Shown here one piece after another: positions 35,790 to 46,721 of a stretch of 64,000 nucleotides of DNA. The stretch lies in assembly GCF_918797505.1 (NCBI RefSeq), contig NC_092798.1, forward strand, positions 10,181,501 to 10,245,500, written 5' to 3'. The stretch's first letter is position 1. Every line of letters starts with the position of its first letter. The notes below the pieces were generated by a model. It saw only the letters and a list, made by a program, of their open reading frames with translations. It did no database searches and was not told the origin of the DNA. The position numbers and the translations under genes are program-made. This DNA comes from Bemisia tabaci. Its lineage: Eukaryota > Arthropoda > Insecta > Hemiptera > Aleyrodidae.

Positions 35790-35956
35790 CAGTGGAGAGG
35801 AATGAATCATCGATTATCGATACTTCCCCTTTTAAAGTTGTGGTAAAAAATCGATTATGAAGATGTTCATCGCGAGCACTCTGGTTATCTATCCTTTTCC
35901 ATCCATAGGTTTAAATGGCTGATCAATCGATATGTCGCAAAGTACGCCACGCCACA
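35790..35956. mobile_element. hAT-like miniature element, copy F, in ephrin intron
   Basis: CAGTGGAGAG to CACGCCACAG, flanked by GTCCTATT and GTCCTATA (7 of 8 matching). It sits 20 bp after an ephrin splice donor. Confidence 0.92.
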
Positions 35957-36161
35957 GGTCCTATATAATCAGGATTTTTTGTCCTGCACTTGGGTCGTTT
36001 AAATAATAGAATCATCTGGGATTTTTTTCGGAAAAATGGTAGAGATTCTAAGACGTTAAATTCTGCAGAAAGAATGATGGGGCCACTAATTTTCTTTATC
36101 TACAAACTACTTTCAAAATTCAAACCCCGACTGGTGGTCCATTGAGTGTGAACTCAGATTT

Positions 36162-36402
36162 GGACTGCATTTAACAGAAAGGAACACATAAGCTTTTGCC
36201 AAATTTTACTGAGCAATTTGATTTTTTCTCAAGAGAACGTTTGTTCTGATTTTTTTGAAATTCTCACGGAATTTAACTAAGCAGAAAATTCACTGAAATT
36301 TGCACAAAATTCCGCACAACCGTCTTCATGTAAAAAATTAAATCGCCGAATTAAATTTGGCGATTGCTGATGTGGCTTGGTTCCTTTCTACTTAACACGG
36401 TA
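36162..36402. mobile_element. GGACCGCG inverted-repeat element, copy 2, in ephrin intron
   Basis: Shares aaggaacacataagctttt and gatgtggcttggttccttt with copy 1, in the same order and orientation. Confidence 0.82.
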
Positions 36403-36516
36403 CATTTGATAGCCATGGACTTTTTAGCCCAATTCGGTTGATGGATTCGAAAACTTAAAATGTACCTATCAGATTTGTTTTGCAAGTTTCTAAGATTAAA
36501 TTTTGAATTGTTTCAG

Positions 36517-36696
36517 GTACCTTGAGCGATTCATCGAGTGCCAACCCTGTCAAATCGACAGTGGCTCCAACGTGGGTGCCTCAGACCCGAAGCCCGTCGC
36601 CACGACCCACAACCAACACGGTCGTCGTGCACCCGATTTATCCTCCTGTCAAGCCGACAGCTTTAGATTTCCCCAAACCAACAACCAAAAAGTCAC
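36517..36696 (+). CDS. Ephrin: Ephrin, stalk exon (Pro/Ser/Thr-rich)
   Basis: The exon encodes about 60 residues rich in Pro, Ser and Thr, for example STVAPTWVPQTRSPSPRP followed by HPIYPPVKPTALDFPKPTT. This low-complexity linker is what separates the ephrin domain from the membrane anchor in the family. The acceptor is TTGTTTCAG ending at 36516 and the donor is GTAAGT at 36697. The phase is consistent: incoming A plus GT gives Ser, and the outgoing C joins AT of the last exon to give His. Conservation of such a stalk is low, so its assignment rests on the splice sites, the unbroken frame and its place between two recognisable exons. Confidence 0.88.
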
Positions 36697-38257
36697 GTAA
36701 GTATCATATCTGTCTTTTTTTTGTACCTTTGAAAATGTGGAATGCAGGACTTGAGCTGAAAAAATTGTTGAAAAGCGTTTTTTACTCTTGGAAAAAAAAA
36801 AAATCTGCGGTCGGTAAATTTTTGTTTAATTCCTATAAAAAATATTCGAGCAAAATCATTTTTTTTTAAAAATGTAATGAAGTTTTTTTTAAATGGTAAC
36901 TTCCGTCATCAATGAAAACTTAAACTTTCTTCGATTTGAAATAAAAAATTCATCAAATTGAAGTAGATATTCCTCTCACTTGAAATGAGTTTCCTTCAAT
37001 CAGGAGAATTCGCCTATTAATCAAAATAGAATAATTTTGAACTGTAATTTTGATCACAACCAAAGACCTTTTTTCTTAAAGTTAAAGAACTTATTTTTAC
37101 TAGTGCAAGAAAACCAGGAATCACCAAGATTCACCAGGGATTGAAAAATATCCAGGACTTTCAGGGAATTTGTCAGTGAATCGGTGTTAAGAGGAGACAC
37201 CCATTCGCTGATTATTGCACGGTGTATGAAACGATACATAGCTTTTAAATCCTAAAAACTTTCCTAAGAATAAAACTGTACATGGTTTGTTTGTTTGTTT
37301 GTTTTTTTTTTCAATACATCATTTTTTTCCTCAGCAAACTTCAAAACATCATAGCTCCAACTCTGTTCGATATTTTTTGTTCCCAAATGTTTATAGATTG
37401 GATTTTTGAGGTAATATTACTATGAGCTTTCCGACTCTGAAATTTTTTAAAACCAAAGATCTACTGCGCTGATATCTATATTTCTTAATCATCCGGAGGT
37501 TATTATTTAAGTGTGCTTTAAATTTTCTTTTTATGACCCTGGTTTTCTATTGCCAATTATCTGTTCTCTGCAGCTTAGGATTATATTTCCACAGTATCTC
37601 TTAATTGACATTCTTTTAGCGGCTCTGGTGCTTGCACTAGAGCTGCTATTCCGGACGGTCCCAGCTGGGGAGTATCAATGCAGCATGTTACATTGTAGAG
37701 ACCGCGCGTTGGTTGATGGGAATCGGCGCCATTTTCGGCTATGTTCCTTGTCATGACTTTATTTTATTGCATACTGTTTTATTGTTAGTCAATGCTATGT
37801 TGTGTATTGTATTTTTGGAATCATGGTGATACAGTCAACAATTCAAAACTTGTTTGTGCTTTTATCTCGTGATGGAAAAAATGTACTTTACGTTCAAAAT
37901 TTGAAAATTTGAATTTTAAAGTTTTCGCGGTTAAGGAAGCTTTAACCACTGGGTTGGAGCTTCCTTAGTCATATTACTTGATATCAGCTGATAGCAAACA
38001 AAGGTTACCAGGGAAACCGTAAACGTCTAACAACTATCGTGGCCATTGGGGCGATTCGACAGTTTGAATCGTTTTCGTTGATTGAATCGACAGTTGTCGG
38101 ATTGTACATCAATGACAAAATGTGTCTAGGCCCTCATTCTTGACTACAACTACTGCCCCCAGAGCCGCTCTCCGACGCCAATGCGTTGGAGCTTCCTGCT
38201 TGTTTTTAATTCCTGATAACTTGTTAACATTTTAAGATTCGATTTTTTCTGTTACAG
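36697..38257 (+). other. Ephrin: Ephrin intron (1.56 kb)
   Basis: This AT-rich intron lies between the stalk and the C-terminal exon. I see no transposon with intact ends; a fragment of the dispersed 'cagggaat' repeat occurs near 37130-37180. Confidence 0.85.
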
Positions 38258-38382
38258 ATGAATATGACAAATCACCTAATGAAGTAGTGAAAAATGAAGA
38301 GCTAACCTTTAACACCAGCGCTTCACCAAGATTATCAGTATTTTGTATATCTTTTATCCTAGCTTGCCTGGTTCTCCGATAG
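38258..38382 (+). CDS. Ephrin: Ephrin, C-terminal exon with hydrophobic tail and stop
   Basis: The exon follows a TTCTGTTACAG acceptor and reads H-EYDKSPNEVVKNEELTF, then NTSASPRLSVFCISFILACL, ending VLR and TAG at 38380-38382. The run from Leu-Ser-Val-Phe to Val-Leu is a hydrophobic segment of about 15 residues at the extreme C-terminus with almost no cytoplasmic tail. It is preceded by small residues (Asn-Thr-Ser-Ala-Ser) that could form a GPI attachment site. By family knowledge this is the layout of a GPI-anchored (A-type-like) ephrin. No C-terminal PDZ-binding tail typical of transmembrane B-type ephrins is present. The anchor type is inferred from sequence alone. Confidence 0.9.
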
Positions 38383-39189
38383 ACTTTGTAAAATTTTGTA
38401 AATAGGCTCAGCCGCTCATTCAACATGTTTTGAAGTAAATTTTTGTATAAAAAATTGAAGGAAAAGACTAAATAGAAATTAATGTTTGTTATTACTGAAA
38501 ACAAATGAATTCGGGATTTTGATATGCAGGCAAAATTGGAAACTGAATCCAGACATGAAAGTAATCAGGGTATCCACCGATTCAAAATATCTCCCTAATT
38601 TTAGGATAGTCTAGAATCAAATGTTTTTGAATTCTTAGAAAAAGGATTGGCTGCCTACAGACAAGAAGAAAGTTGCATAGCTGCCCTATTATACTTTTTG
38701 TTTGATTATCAGTTCTGGGAAAAAAACTATTCCCAATGGTTTTGTTTTTTGTGTAAAATTGAATCATATAAAGAGTGAAATTCATCGTCAAACTTTGAAC
38801 CATAATTTTTGGCCCCATATTTAAAAAAAAACCATAAAAAATGTATTCCCTCAGCCAATATATCATCCAAGAAGGAAGTGGTCCTAATTTATCATGTGAT
38901 GAGAGGGATTTAAGTTGGTAGGGAATGAAATTCTCAACCTTTCTAGATTTTGTTCTTCCGTTTTGCCTGTTCGTCGTTACCCTTTTGAGCGTGTCCCTCT
39001 GCGGGGACCCCACCAAGAAATGGCAGAAGTGCCATATGAAATTTAATCTGTCATGATTTAATTATGAGTATTTCAACTTCGGATTTCATGCGATGTAAAT
39101 GAGCTTATTTTTTACTATCTGCATCGGAATACTTTCATTAGGCAGTCCAAACTGAGATTGATTAAATCAGTTGCATTAGTACTTCCGTG

Positions 39190-39426
39190 TCAAAGGAGAG
39201 TGCCATTTGAGCCTTCGGACGTTGCCAACTTCTCTTTGATATAACATAAATCTCCGAGAAAATTTGCAAATGTATTTTCTTCAATTTTCTAGAGAAACTT
39301 GTTTGTAATTTGATGTGAAATGTCGAAAATTTCAAAATTTTCGTTGCTTTCCTCAAAAATAAATATTTCATTTCCGGTAATTTGGTAACATGCAAATGCT
39401 CACACAGCATTTTTCCTTGGCACGGC
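39190..39426. mobile_element. GTATGAGCC foldback element in the inferred ephrin 3' UTR
   Basis: Diverged copy: gagccttcggacgttgcc is mirrored by ggtaacatgcaaatgctc, ending ttttccttggcacggcag. It is the last clear transposon before the transposon-poor block begins. Confidence 0.8.
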
Positions 39427-42400
39427 AGAGCAGCTGCATTATATCTCTAGAAGGCAAGTGAGCTACAGTCAATGTTTCCAATATATTGGCCGAAGGCTAA
39501 TCTGTATTTTTTCTTTACGATAGCTGATTTTATTGAATCAGAGAAATGAAACATTACGATTTTTATCTTTAAAATGTTCAATGAAGACATTTTTTCCCTT
39601 TATTTCTTCAATATCAATCAGTATTCTACATTTTTACTGCCCTTTGTAACTGCTTTTTCACAATTTATGTTTTATTTAACTGAAACTTAATCAGTCCGAG
39701 CTTGATCAAAGGCTCAGTTAGTTCTTTTGACTGTCCAAAAAGGTATTATTTTTATCTTCGTAGGTACTTTATTTCTGTGATTTTGTCATGTCTATTTTTC
39801 AATGATGTTCAACAATTCTGGAAAATTTGACTAAAGCGAATGTGTACAAGAAACGTCCATCATGTGCTGTCTTTTGGCGAAATCAACTGATTTTGCGAAT
39901 TTTTTGCATCATATGTACCTTGCATTTACATGTAAAATTGTAACACGATTCAGTTGACTAAAAACTGAACTACTTCACACAGAAGTCAGCTATTAAATGG
40001 CATGGGCTGCATGTCTCTGTACAAATGATTGCTCTTTAATAACATGAGAATTAATGGTTAAAATCAAGAGAGAAATTACATGGTGATCTCTTCTGTCAAT
40101 TTTGATCGTTTTATTCAGCTTTAAGCAAATACATATACATATTGCTGAATATCAATTTTCCAGGTTGTTTCAGGTGAACAGTTACCCAGGGGTGCTGAAA
40201 ATTTTTTCTTCTGCTTTTCTGTCGGGTCTCAAGAAAAAACATTCAAATTCTGAGACCCTAAGAAATTGGAAAATAGTTCTATAATGTTAAGAAAATTCAT
40301 GGTAATGTTCAAAATTGAAAGAATGATAGTGACTTTCCAATTTACTCTTTAGGACCAAAACAGAGGCCAAGTTGTCTCTATGAGAGTGACTGGCAATTTT
40401 GAAATCTGCGTTATCAAATTTTCTGCATCCTTGGGTTTCTGTCTCATTATACAGACTGATTATAATTAGATTGACTTTGTCATCTAGTTGTAAATGTGAA
40501 ACATCTGTCCTCTCATCGGGAATATGTGTTAAAAGTTACTTGCCTTCAGTTTTACCAATGAAATAATCCAAAAAGGTGAAAAAACAAGTTGGTCTGGATG
40601 TACATAATCGTGTAAATGGCAAATTTTTGTACGTATGTAACTTTTTGTAAAAAGCTCTGTATCAAATAGTTTTTGTGTAGAAAGTAGCTGAAGAAATTAC
40701 ATTCTAAATCGGACTGTATCATACGAATATTTTTGTCTAGTCTAATTTTTTAAGTATCAATTTTATTTATTGACTTATCTGCCCTTTCTTTACTTCCATT
40801 GCTAAATGAACTTATTTTTGCGCTATTCAGCTGTATCAACAAATGAACGGAAAATGTTAGAATTGATATTTCGATTTTTTTCTAGTTTCTTGTAATTTTA
40901 CTCTCCATAATGTTGAAACAGGGAATGAACTTCAACGCTGAATTTACAGCACAACGTTTATATTCATGGTGCATAGAATTCATAGTCGCAGCTTTGATGA
41001 CAAGGTAACTTTGATGTTTCACTGATCCATTTTTAAAATTCAATTTTTTTCTCAAGTGCTGTTTTGACGTAAAAGATTAAATAGTCCAAGTTCAAATCAT
41101 TCAATTTATAATTTATGTGTCTCCTAATTGATACAGCTTAATAGCAATCTTTTTTTACTTTGAAATGCATTTAGTTTATTTACTTATTTTAAATTTTTTT
41201 GCTGTTATACCAAATCATTTAGATGTATCGCATTAATCTCAAAGTGTTTGCCAATCGCCACAGAGCCCCTAATCCATGGGGTATTTGAAGAGTTCAACTC
41301 ATTTCTTTCGAAACCCAAGATTTATACAAGTTTTAACACTTCTTCTCTTTCAATTATTTTTACTCGTTCCTGTTTTGATGATTTTAACCATTGACTTTGA
41401 ATCTGTGTGTTTTAAAACACCGAAAATTTTGTTAAATGCAAGAAAAGATATTTAATGTTCTTCAGTCTTTGTATCTTCTATTTGAATTACGTCTTAATTT
41501 CTTGGAGAGCGACATTTTGAAATATCCTAGGCGATACCCCACTTTCTTCACAATTAAAGAACAAACTTGAAAAGTATTTGTTAATTAAGGTGCAATGATC
41601 AATTTTAACTTCTTCTCTTGCTCAAAGCGTAAATGCAATCTTTCGCCAAAAGTGTGATAGGAAGCACATAAAAGATTCAAAAGATGATCTTCAGACTTTC
41701 TGTCCCCTCATATTTCTTCTTTTTTGTTTGTGTCTAGCTAGCTCTTATTTTTCCCTATAATTTGTATTTTTCCCTGTCATATTTTCATGATTTTCTGCTC
41801 AAAAATGAAGCATAAAGACATAATTTCTCGTATTTTTTCCCAAAATGTTATTTCATGAGAAATCTGTTCGAACAATGGACTATAAATTTTTGTTTTCTGC
41901 TCTTGATAGACCTCTTTCAGCTTACTATGGAACTCTAGTAGCACATTTATCAGTATTTATCATTCAGAGATTCTGTTGGATGAGCTAGCATTTAAACTCT
42001 TATAAGGTTGCAAGCAGAACTGTTTGAACGGTTTTGTATCAATGCTACAAAAGGCGTTGAACGGTTGATGGTAGATCAATCAAGAGTTTAATATTTGTTT
42101 AAGAGTTTAACAAAGTTCGTAAAACATTGTTCCTTGTTTTAGGTCAGTCTGTTTACAACTTACTATGTATTTCTGAATTCTCTTTTTCATAATCCTTTCT
42201 TAATTCTCTGACTCTGATTTATTTATTTTAAGAGAAGAGTACGTTTCGTACTTGAAAAGTTCAAATTTTCATTTGTCTTGAATAATCAAAAGTCACTTAC
42301 GTTTTTAGTCCTTGTTTTACAAAGTAGTTTTATGACTGTCATTAATTAATGATCCAATTTCTCTTTTGAAATCCTCAGTCTTCGCACTCTTAGTTTTTTT

Positions 42401-44648
42401 TAATTTGGCAAGTTTTTAGGAGAATATTTCTTAGCCAGACTTGAACCGCAATCAGTCCCCCACCTTGTACCCCCCTGAGTGCTGTTAATGGAATTGATCC
42501 AAACGGAAAGGAACCAAACCTCATGTTCAAAGAAATCTAATTATGAACTATTTTGAACAACACTGTGTCAAAACATAAATTGTAAAACGCAAAATTTGGC
42601 TCTGTGATTTTGAGTAAAGAAGTGAGTTTATGATGGAGTTTCCTGGGATTCTCCGCTGCATCCTGAGTGACCTAGCTGTTCTCAACCTGACTCAATCTGT
42701 TCTAAACCTTAGGAAGTTGCCTTTGATAGTTAGTAATTTATCAATTATGAGCAAACGTTCAATACTCCAAATCCCAATCTTTACAAGAAGAGTAGCTGTA
42801 ATAATTCTCAGTTCTAAAATTTGAAAAGTAATTTTAGTTTACTGTATTTTTTGTAATCAATATTTACTTGTTAGATTTTTTTTGTCCACAATTTTTTTCT
42901 CTTGCTTTCACAGTATTAATCACTTATTTTGTCCAGCAGTCTAAACCGCATCAAGTGCCATAACAGACTGCAATGTTTTAATTTTATAGTTAACCATATT
43001 TTTCATCCTCTCTTCCTCATGGGATTCTCGTTTTTCTCTAAGTGCTGTTTGATTGTGAGGTTCTTAGCTCTCAAGCAACACTCACAACTCTGTAGAACTG
43101 ATAAATTGGCCGCCAGCTTTGTTTCTCCAACAGATATTTTAAGCTCTCATAAGTCATAAGTTCTGTTCCACTTTTAATATCCAGCTGTAAGTAATTTTTG
43201 TTGGTAAAATTGACTATCAAAGAAAAATGGTCCTTTTTTTTGTAAAATCCCGTCCCGTTTTTAGTAAAATTAAGGGTCGTTAAAGAGCAAAAAAAATGGT
43301 CTTATGCCCAGTATTCCATAAAATCTGTTTTCTATGGCAGTTTTATTTACAACTCCTACAAACAGTATTGAGTGACTCATAACTTTCTGAACTATTTTAA
43401 TTGCTCCGGACTGTGATCTTATGAAGAAAAAGATATATTATTTTCAGGAAAGTGCAACTTTTAGGGGGTATTTCAATGACGAAAATTCTCAAAGCTTCTC
43501 AGTCCAAAAGATTCTCGAGCTGTGTTTACTTTTACCGTTTTCTCTCTTTCTTTTTTATTAATTTAGTGTTCCATTAAGCAGTTTATATTTTTAAGATGGA
43601 ACTTTTTGAGGTGGGAAGTACCACGCAGAAAATACTAAGAATTTTGATGCTGGCTGTATTTTGAGGTTATTTAATATGATGTTCCTTATGATCCTCCAAG
43701 TGAGGAGTTTTTAAAATCGAACTTTCCCTGTACCAAACTCAATGGATTCAGATTTGGAAATTGCAATTTTGGTAGTTCTACTTGCATTATCAACTGGGAA
43801 AAAGTAGTTGATTGAGAAGCCAGCTCCCCTCTTCTTGTCTCGCGCTGACAAGGGAGATATACGGTGCATTAACTCAGTTCAAAACATAAGGCTCCAAGTC
43901 ATTAACTCAGGCATGGTGCTGCCAGCTCCTTATGATGGCATGTATTTAATTTCCAAAAAATGCAACATGCTCTTTCTAGACTTAATTTTCTCGAGATTGG
44001 CACATAGAAAGTTTGATTTTAAAAGTCCATCTTATTTAGGAGATTGTGAGGAATATCATTTAAGAATATCACAAATTACAGCCGGCGTTAAATTGCGTCG
44101 TATTCTATGCGCAGTGCTTTTGAATGCCAATTTTTCCCTCCAAAATCAGAATTGATTAATTAAATTATGAAAAAAAAAATGAACAAGTAAATAGTAAACT
44201 TGGAATAACATGAATGTATAAAAAACCAACGAGTAAATAAAAAATTAAATAACTTTGAAATGCTCACAGCTTATTTAAATCTTAAGAACTCTGAAAACTG
44301 TGATAAAATTTCAAAGAGGGACGTTCCCTAACAATGAGAAAAGCTCTTTAAGATGAAAAAACTCTTCTTGCAAAAACTACTGCAAACTCTCCGTCGAAAT
44401 GGTTTAGTATTAATACCTCCCTCCTAGTTTTTGCACGTTTTAGTAGGTATTGCAACAAGTAGTTTAAGATTGAAAATATTGTAAAATGTCTCTGTACATA
44501 TTTTGTTATACATACTTTGTATATATTACACGTAATTTATCTATTGTTAAAATTTCAATTTATAGGCTGATTTGACCACGATTTTTATGGAAAGTGCAAA
44601 GTGTCACTTTTTTTTATTTATTTATAATGTACATAAACTGGAGTTTTG

Positions 44649-44654
44649 AATAAA
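44649..44654 (+). terminator. Polyadenylation signal AATAAA, probable ephrin 3' end
   Basis: A canonical AATAAA is followed within 20-40 bases by T-rich sequence (ttttattttcttcccc). It ends the AT-rich transposon-poor block that follows the ephrin stop codon. Confidence 0.5.
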
Positions 44655-45806
44655 ACTATCCTGTATACATTTCCTGCTTTTTATTTTCTTCCCCATCACA
44701 ATCCAAGACTTCTTGGGTATAATGTAATAATTTGCGGAGATCCATGTCTTAAGAAAATTACATTTCAAATATAAGAAGCCTTCATAAATACTTTACTGTT
44801 TCATCAACTCATGGGTCCTTTTTCAGTTAAAAACTGTCAAGAATTTAGTGCTATAGTGTGTCTAGCGCATATCGACATGAAACCGCAGACTTGCGTTATT
44901 ATGTAGTTTGGATCATTGCAGAGGTCATGAACCAAGTGATCGGGTAAAAAATCGATAAGGAGTGTCATAAATATGTTTTTAAAATTGTGCAACAGGTGAC
45001 AGCAGTAGTATGAACTTCTTACAATGAAACAGAAGGACAGCCATTAGAAGATTTTAACACAATATGATGTTTTAAAGATCACCTGAATTTATCCTTTTGA
45101 GTCACCTTCTCTTTTCAACTCTCCCTCAAATTTTACGAAGTAAAAATTTCTTTTGAATGTACATTTGAGTTCCACATAAAACTGTAAGGCTCATTTGCAT
45201 GGGCAGAGGAAATGTCATTACAGACTGATATAAAAGCTTCTCTGGTTGTAATGACTTCCAGAGAGAACTATTGTGAAACTGTTGTTTTTGACCATATCGC
45301 ATGCATCTCATTATTCGCCGATTGTGAGATCCCATGAACTCGTAAAGCATTTCAGAGCAAAAAATTGGACTCAGTGCATCATTTCCATGGGGACCAGCTG
45401 CATTTCAGCTCGATCGGCAAACTTTCGATTTTGGCCCTAAAAAGTTGGTCCATGTGACCCCTGTCGATTTTTCTCGATTTTGGACGGGAAACAATTTTTT
45501 TAGATGGGACTCAATTCCCTTGTAGTTCAAGGTGAAGAATCGATTGCGTATGGTCCTGATCCTCCCTGCAGCCTTCTAAGCAAAAAAATGGGTGTTTTGT
45601 CTAACAAGGGGAGCTTCCCAAGTGTAACCGGAATTTCGAGTTGAAATTTCGCATGAAGATACTAGAGATGATTTTAGGGATGCCGTATTTTTTCGTTTTT
45701 TCGAATGGAGTCGGGAAAGCCCTCAAAAAAAGGGCTAAAGATGCGGAAAAAACGCGTGCGCTAGCGGCACAAGGTAAACGTAGGTGATAGAGGCTCGTCA
45801 TCCTTA

Positions 45807-45881
45807 TCAGTACCGCATGGCCAAACGGTAGCGTGCTCGCCTCGCAGACGGGAGGTCGTGGGTTCGGATCCTGACTACTGC
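45807..45881 (+). tRNA. tRNA-Ala-like sequence (probable pseudogene or SINE head), left arm
   Basis: The length from CAGTA (45808) to TACTG (45880) is 73 bases, exactly tRNA size, and these ends pair as part of an acceptor stem (5 of 7 pairs). An A-box-like stretch (TGGCCAAACGG) and a B box (GGTTCGGATCC, one change from the usual GGTTCGAATCC) are present. A 7-base anticodon loop CTCGCAG would read CGC (Ala), with a mismatched anticodon stem. The degenerate stems argue for a tRNA-derived repeat rather than a working tRNA. Confidence 0.5.
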
Positions 45882-46359
45882 CCATAATTTTATTTTACTT
45901 TATGCTTGTTTATTTTTCACTTACTTTATTTTGCACCATTCTCTCCGCAAACCGACTTACGAGGTAGAACACGTAGTGACTGAAGATTTCTTACAAATGC
46001 TGATAAAAACTCGAAGTTTCCTCGGATTGAAACGTTATATATAATTAAATAAACAAAAACTCTAAAACTCACCAAATTTCGTTGCCAAGCTGAATTTCCG
46101 GAGTATCAGTCAGATACAGATACAGATTCGACTGATACTTCGAAAATTCAGCTTGGCGACGAAATTTTGTGAGTTTTAGAGTGTTTGTTCATTCAATTAT
46201 ATATAACGTTTCAATCCGAGGAAACTTCGAGTTTTTATCAGCATTTGTAAGAAATCTTCAGTCACTACGTGTTCTACCTCGTAAGTCGGTTTGCGGAGAG
46301 AATGGTGCAAAATAAAGTAAGTGAAAAATAAACAAGCATAAAGTAAAATAAAATTATGG

Positions 46360-46434
46360 GCTGTAGTCAGGATCCGAACCTACGACCCCCCGTCTGCGAG
46401 GCGAGCACGCTACCGTTAGGCCATGCGGTACTGA
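46360..46434 (-). tRNA. tRNA-Ala-like sequence (probable pseudogene or SINE head), right arm
   Basis: This is the mirror copy of the left-arm tRNA-like sequence, on the - strand. It keeps the CGC anticodon loop and the B box GGTTCGGATCC. Its acceptor stem has one more mismatch than the left copy (ends CAGTA and TACAG). Confidence 0.45.
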
Positions 46435-46715
46435 TAAGGTTGACGAGCCTCTATCACCTACGTTTACCTTGTGCCGCTAGCGCACGCGTTTTTTCCGCAT
46501 CTTTAGCCCTTTTTTTGAGGGCTTTCCCGACCCCATTCGAAAAAACGAAAAAATACGGCATCCCTAAAATCATCTCTAGTATCTTCATGCGAAATTTCAA
46601 CTCGAAATTCCGGTTACACTTGGAAAGCTCCCCTTGTAAGACGGTGAAACCTAGAAACAGGTCTAAAGGTGAAGGAGCTAAATGATGTAAAGCATACAGC
46701 TCGAAACAAAATAAT

Positions 46716-46721
46716 TTTATT
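46716..46721 (-). terminator. Polyadenylation signal AATAAA (- strand), probable couch potato 3' end
   Basis: TTTATT on the + strand gives AATAAA on the - strand. It sits just inside the AT-rich transposon-poor block downstream of the couch potato exons and about 75 bases from the palindrome. Its use is inferred from position only. Confidence 0.35.

Larger units (their letters stand above)
35770..36516 (+). other. Ephrin: Ephrin intron (747 bp) with two transposon insertions
   Basis: This is a short intron between the receptor-binding-domain exon and the stalk exon. More than half of it is accounted for by a hAT-like element (35790-35956) and a second terminal-repeat element (36162-36402). 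Confidence 0.9.
38383..44670 (+). other. Ephrin: Inferred ephrin 3' untranslated region
   Basis: Downstream of the ephrin stop the + strand is AT-rich, has no further exon-like ORF and, after 39430, is almost free of transposons, in contrast to the introns. It ends in a typical 3'-end arrangement: UGUA-containing stretches near 44500 and 44630, then AATAAA at 44649. This suggests a 3' UTR of about 6.3 kb, with possible earlier ends (an AATAAA near 39357). The UTR extent is inference; a separate noncoding transcript is an alternative. Confidence 0.5.
45599..46642. repeat. 1.04-kb near-perfect palindrome with tRNA-like arms
   Basis: The left arm (45599-46110) and right arm (46131-46642) are 512-base inverted copies separated by a 20-base spacer containing short 'cagata' repeats. 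The arms differ by only scattered substitutions over their whole length. Each arm carries a 73-75 base tRNA-like sequence. Long mirrored ORFs of about 94 and 109 codons in the arms are by-products of the symmetry. It may be a foldback transposon or a recent inverted duplication of a tRNA-derived repeat. I see no transposase and no clear target duplication. Confidence 0.9.
44671..46715. other. Convergent intergenic space between ephrin and couch potato
   Basis: This is the interval between the two inferred polyadenylation sites. About half of it is the 1.04-kb palindrome (45599-46642). In 44690-45590 I see no gene and no obvious repeat. Confidence 0.5.

Noticed and set aside
43808..44155. 115-codon ORF on the + strand in the inferred ephrin 3' UTR
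   Set aside because: Isolated, no known motif, and a length possible by chance in 6 kb.
45601..46685. Mirrored ORFs of 94 and 109 codons with the same protein
   Set aside because: They are by-products of the palindrome arms, and each crosses the tRNA-like sequence.
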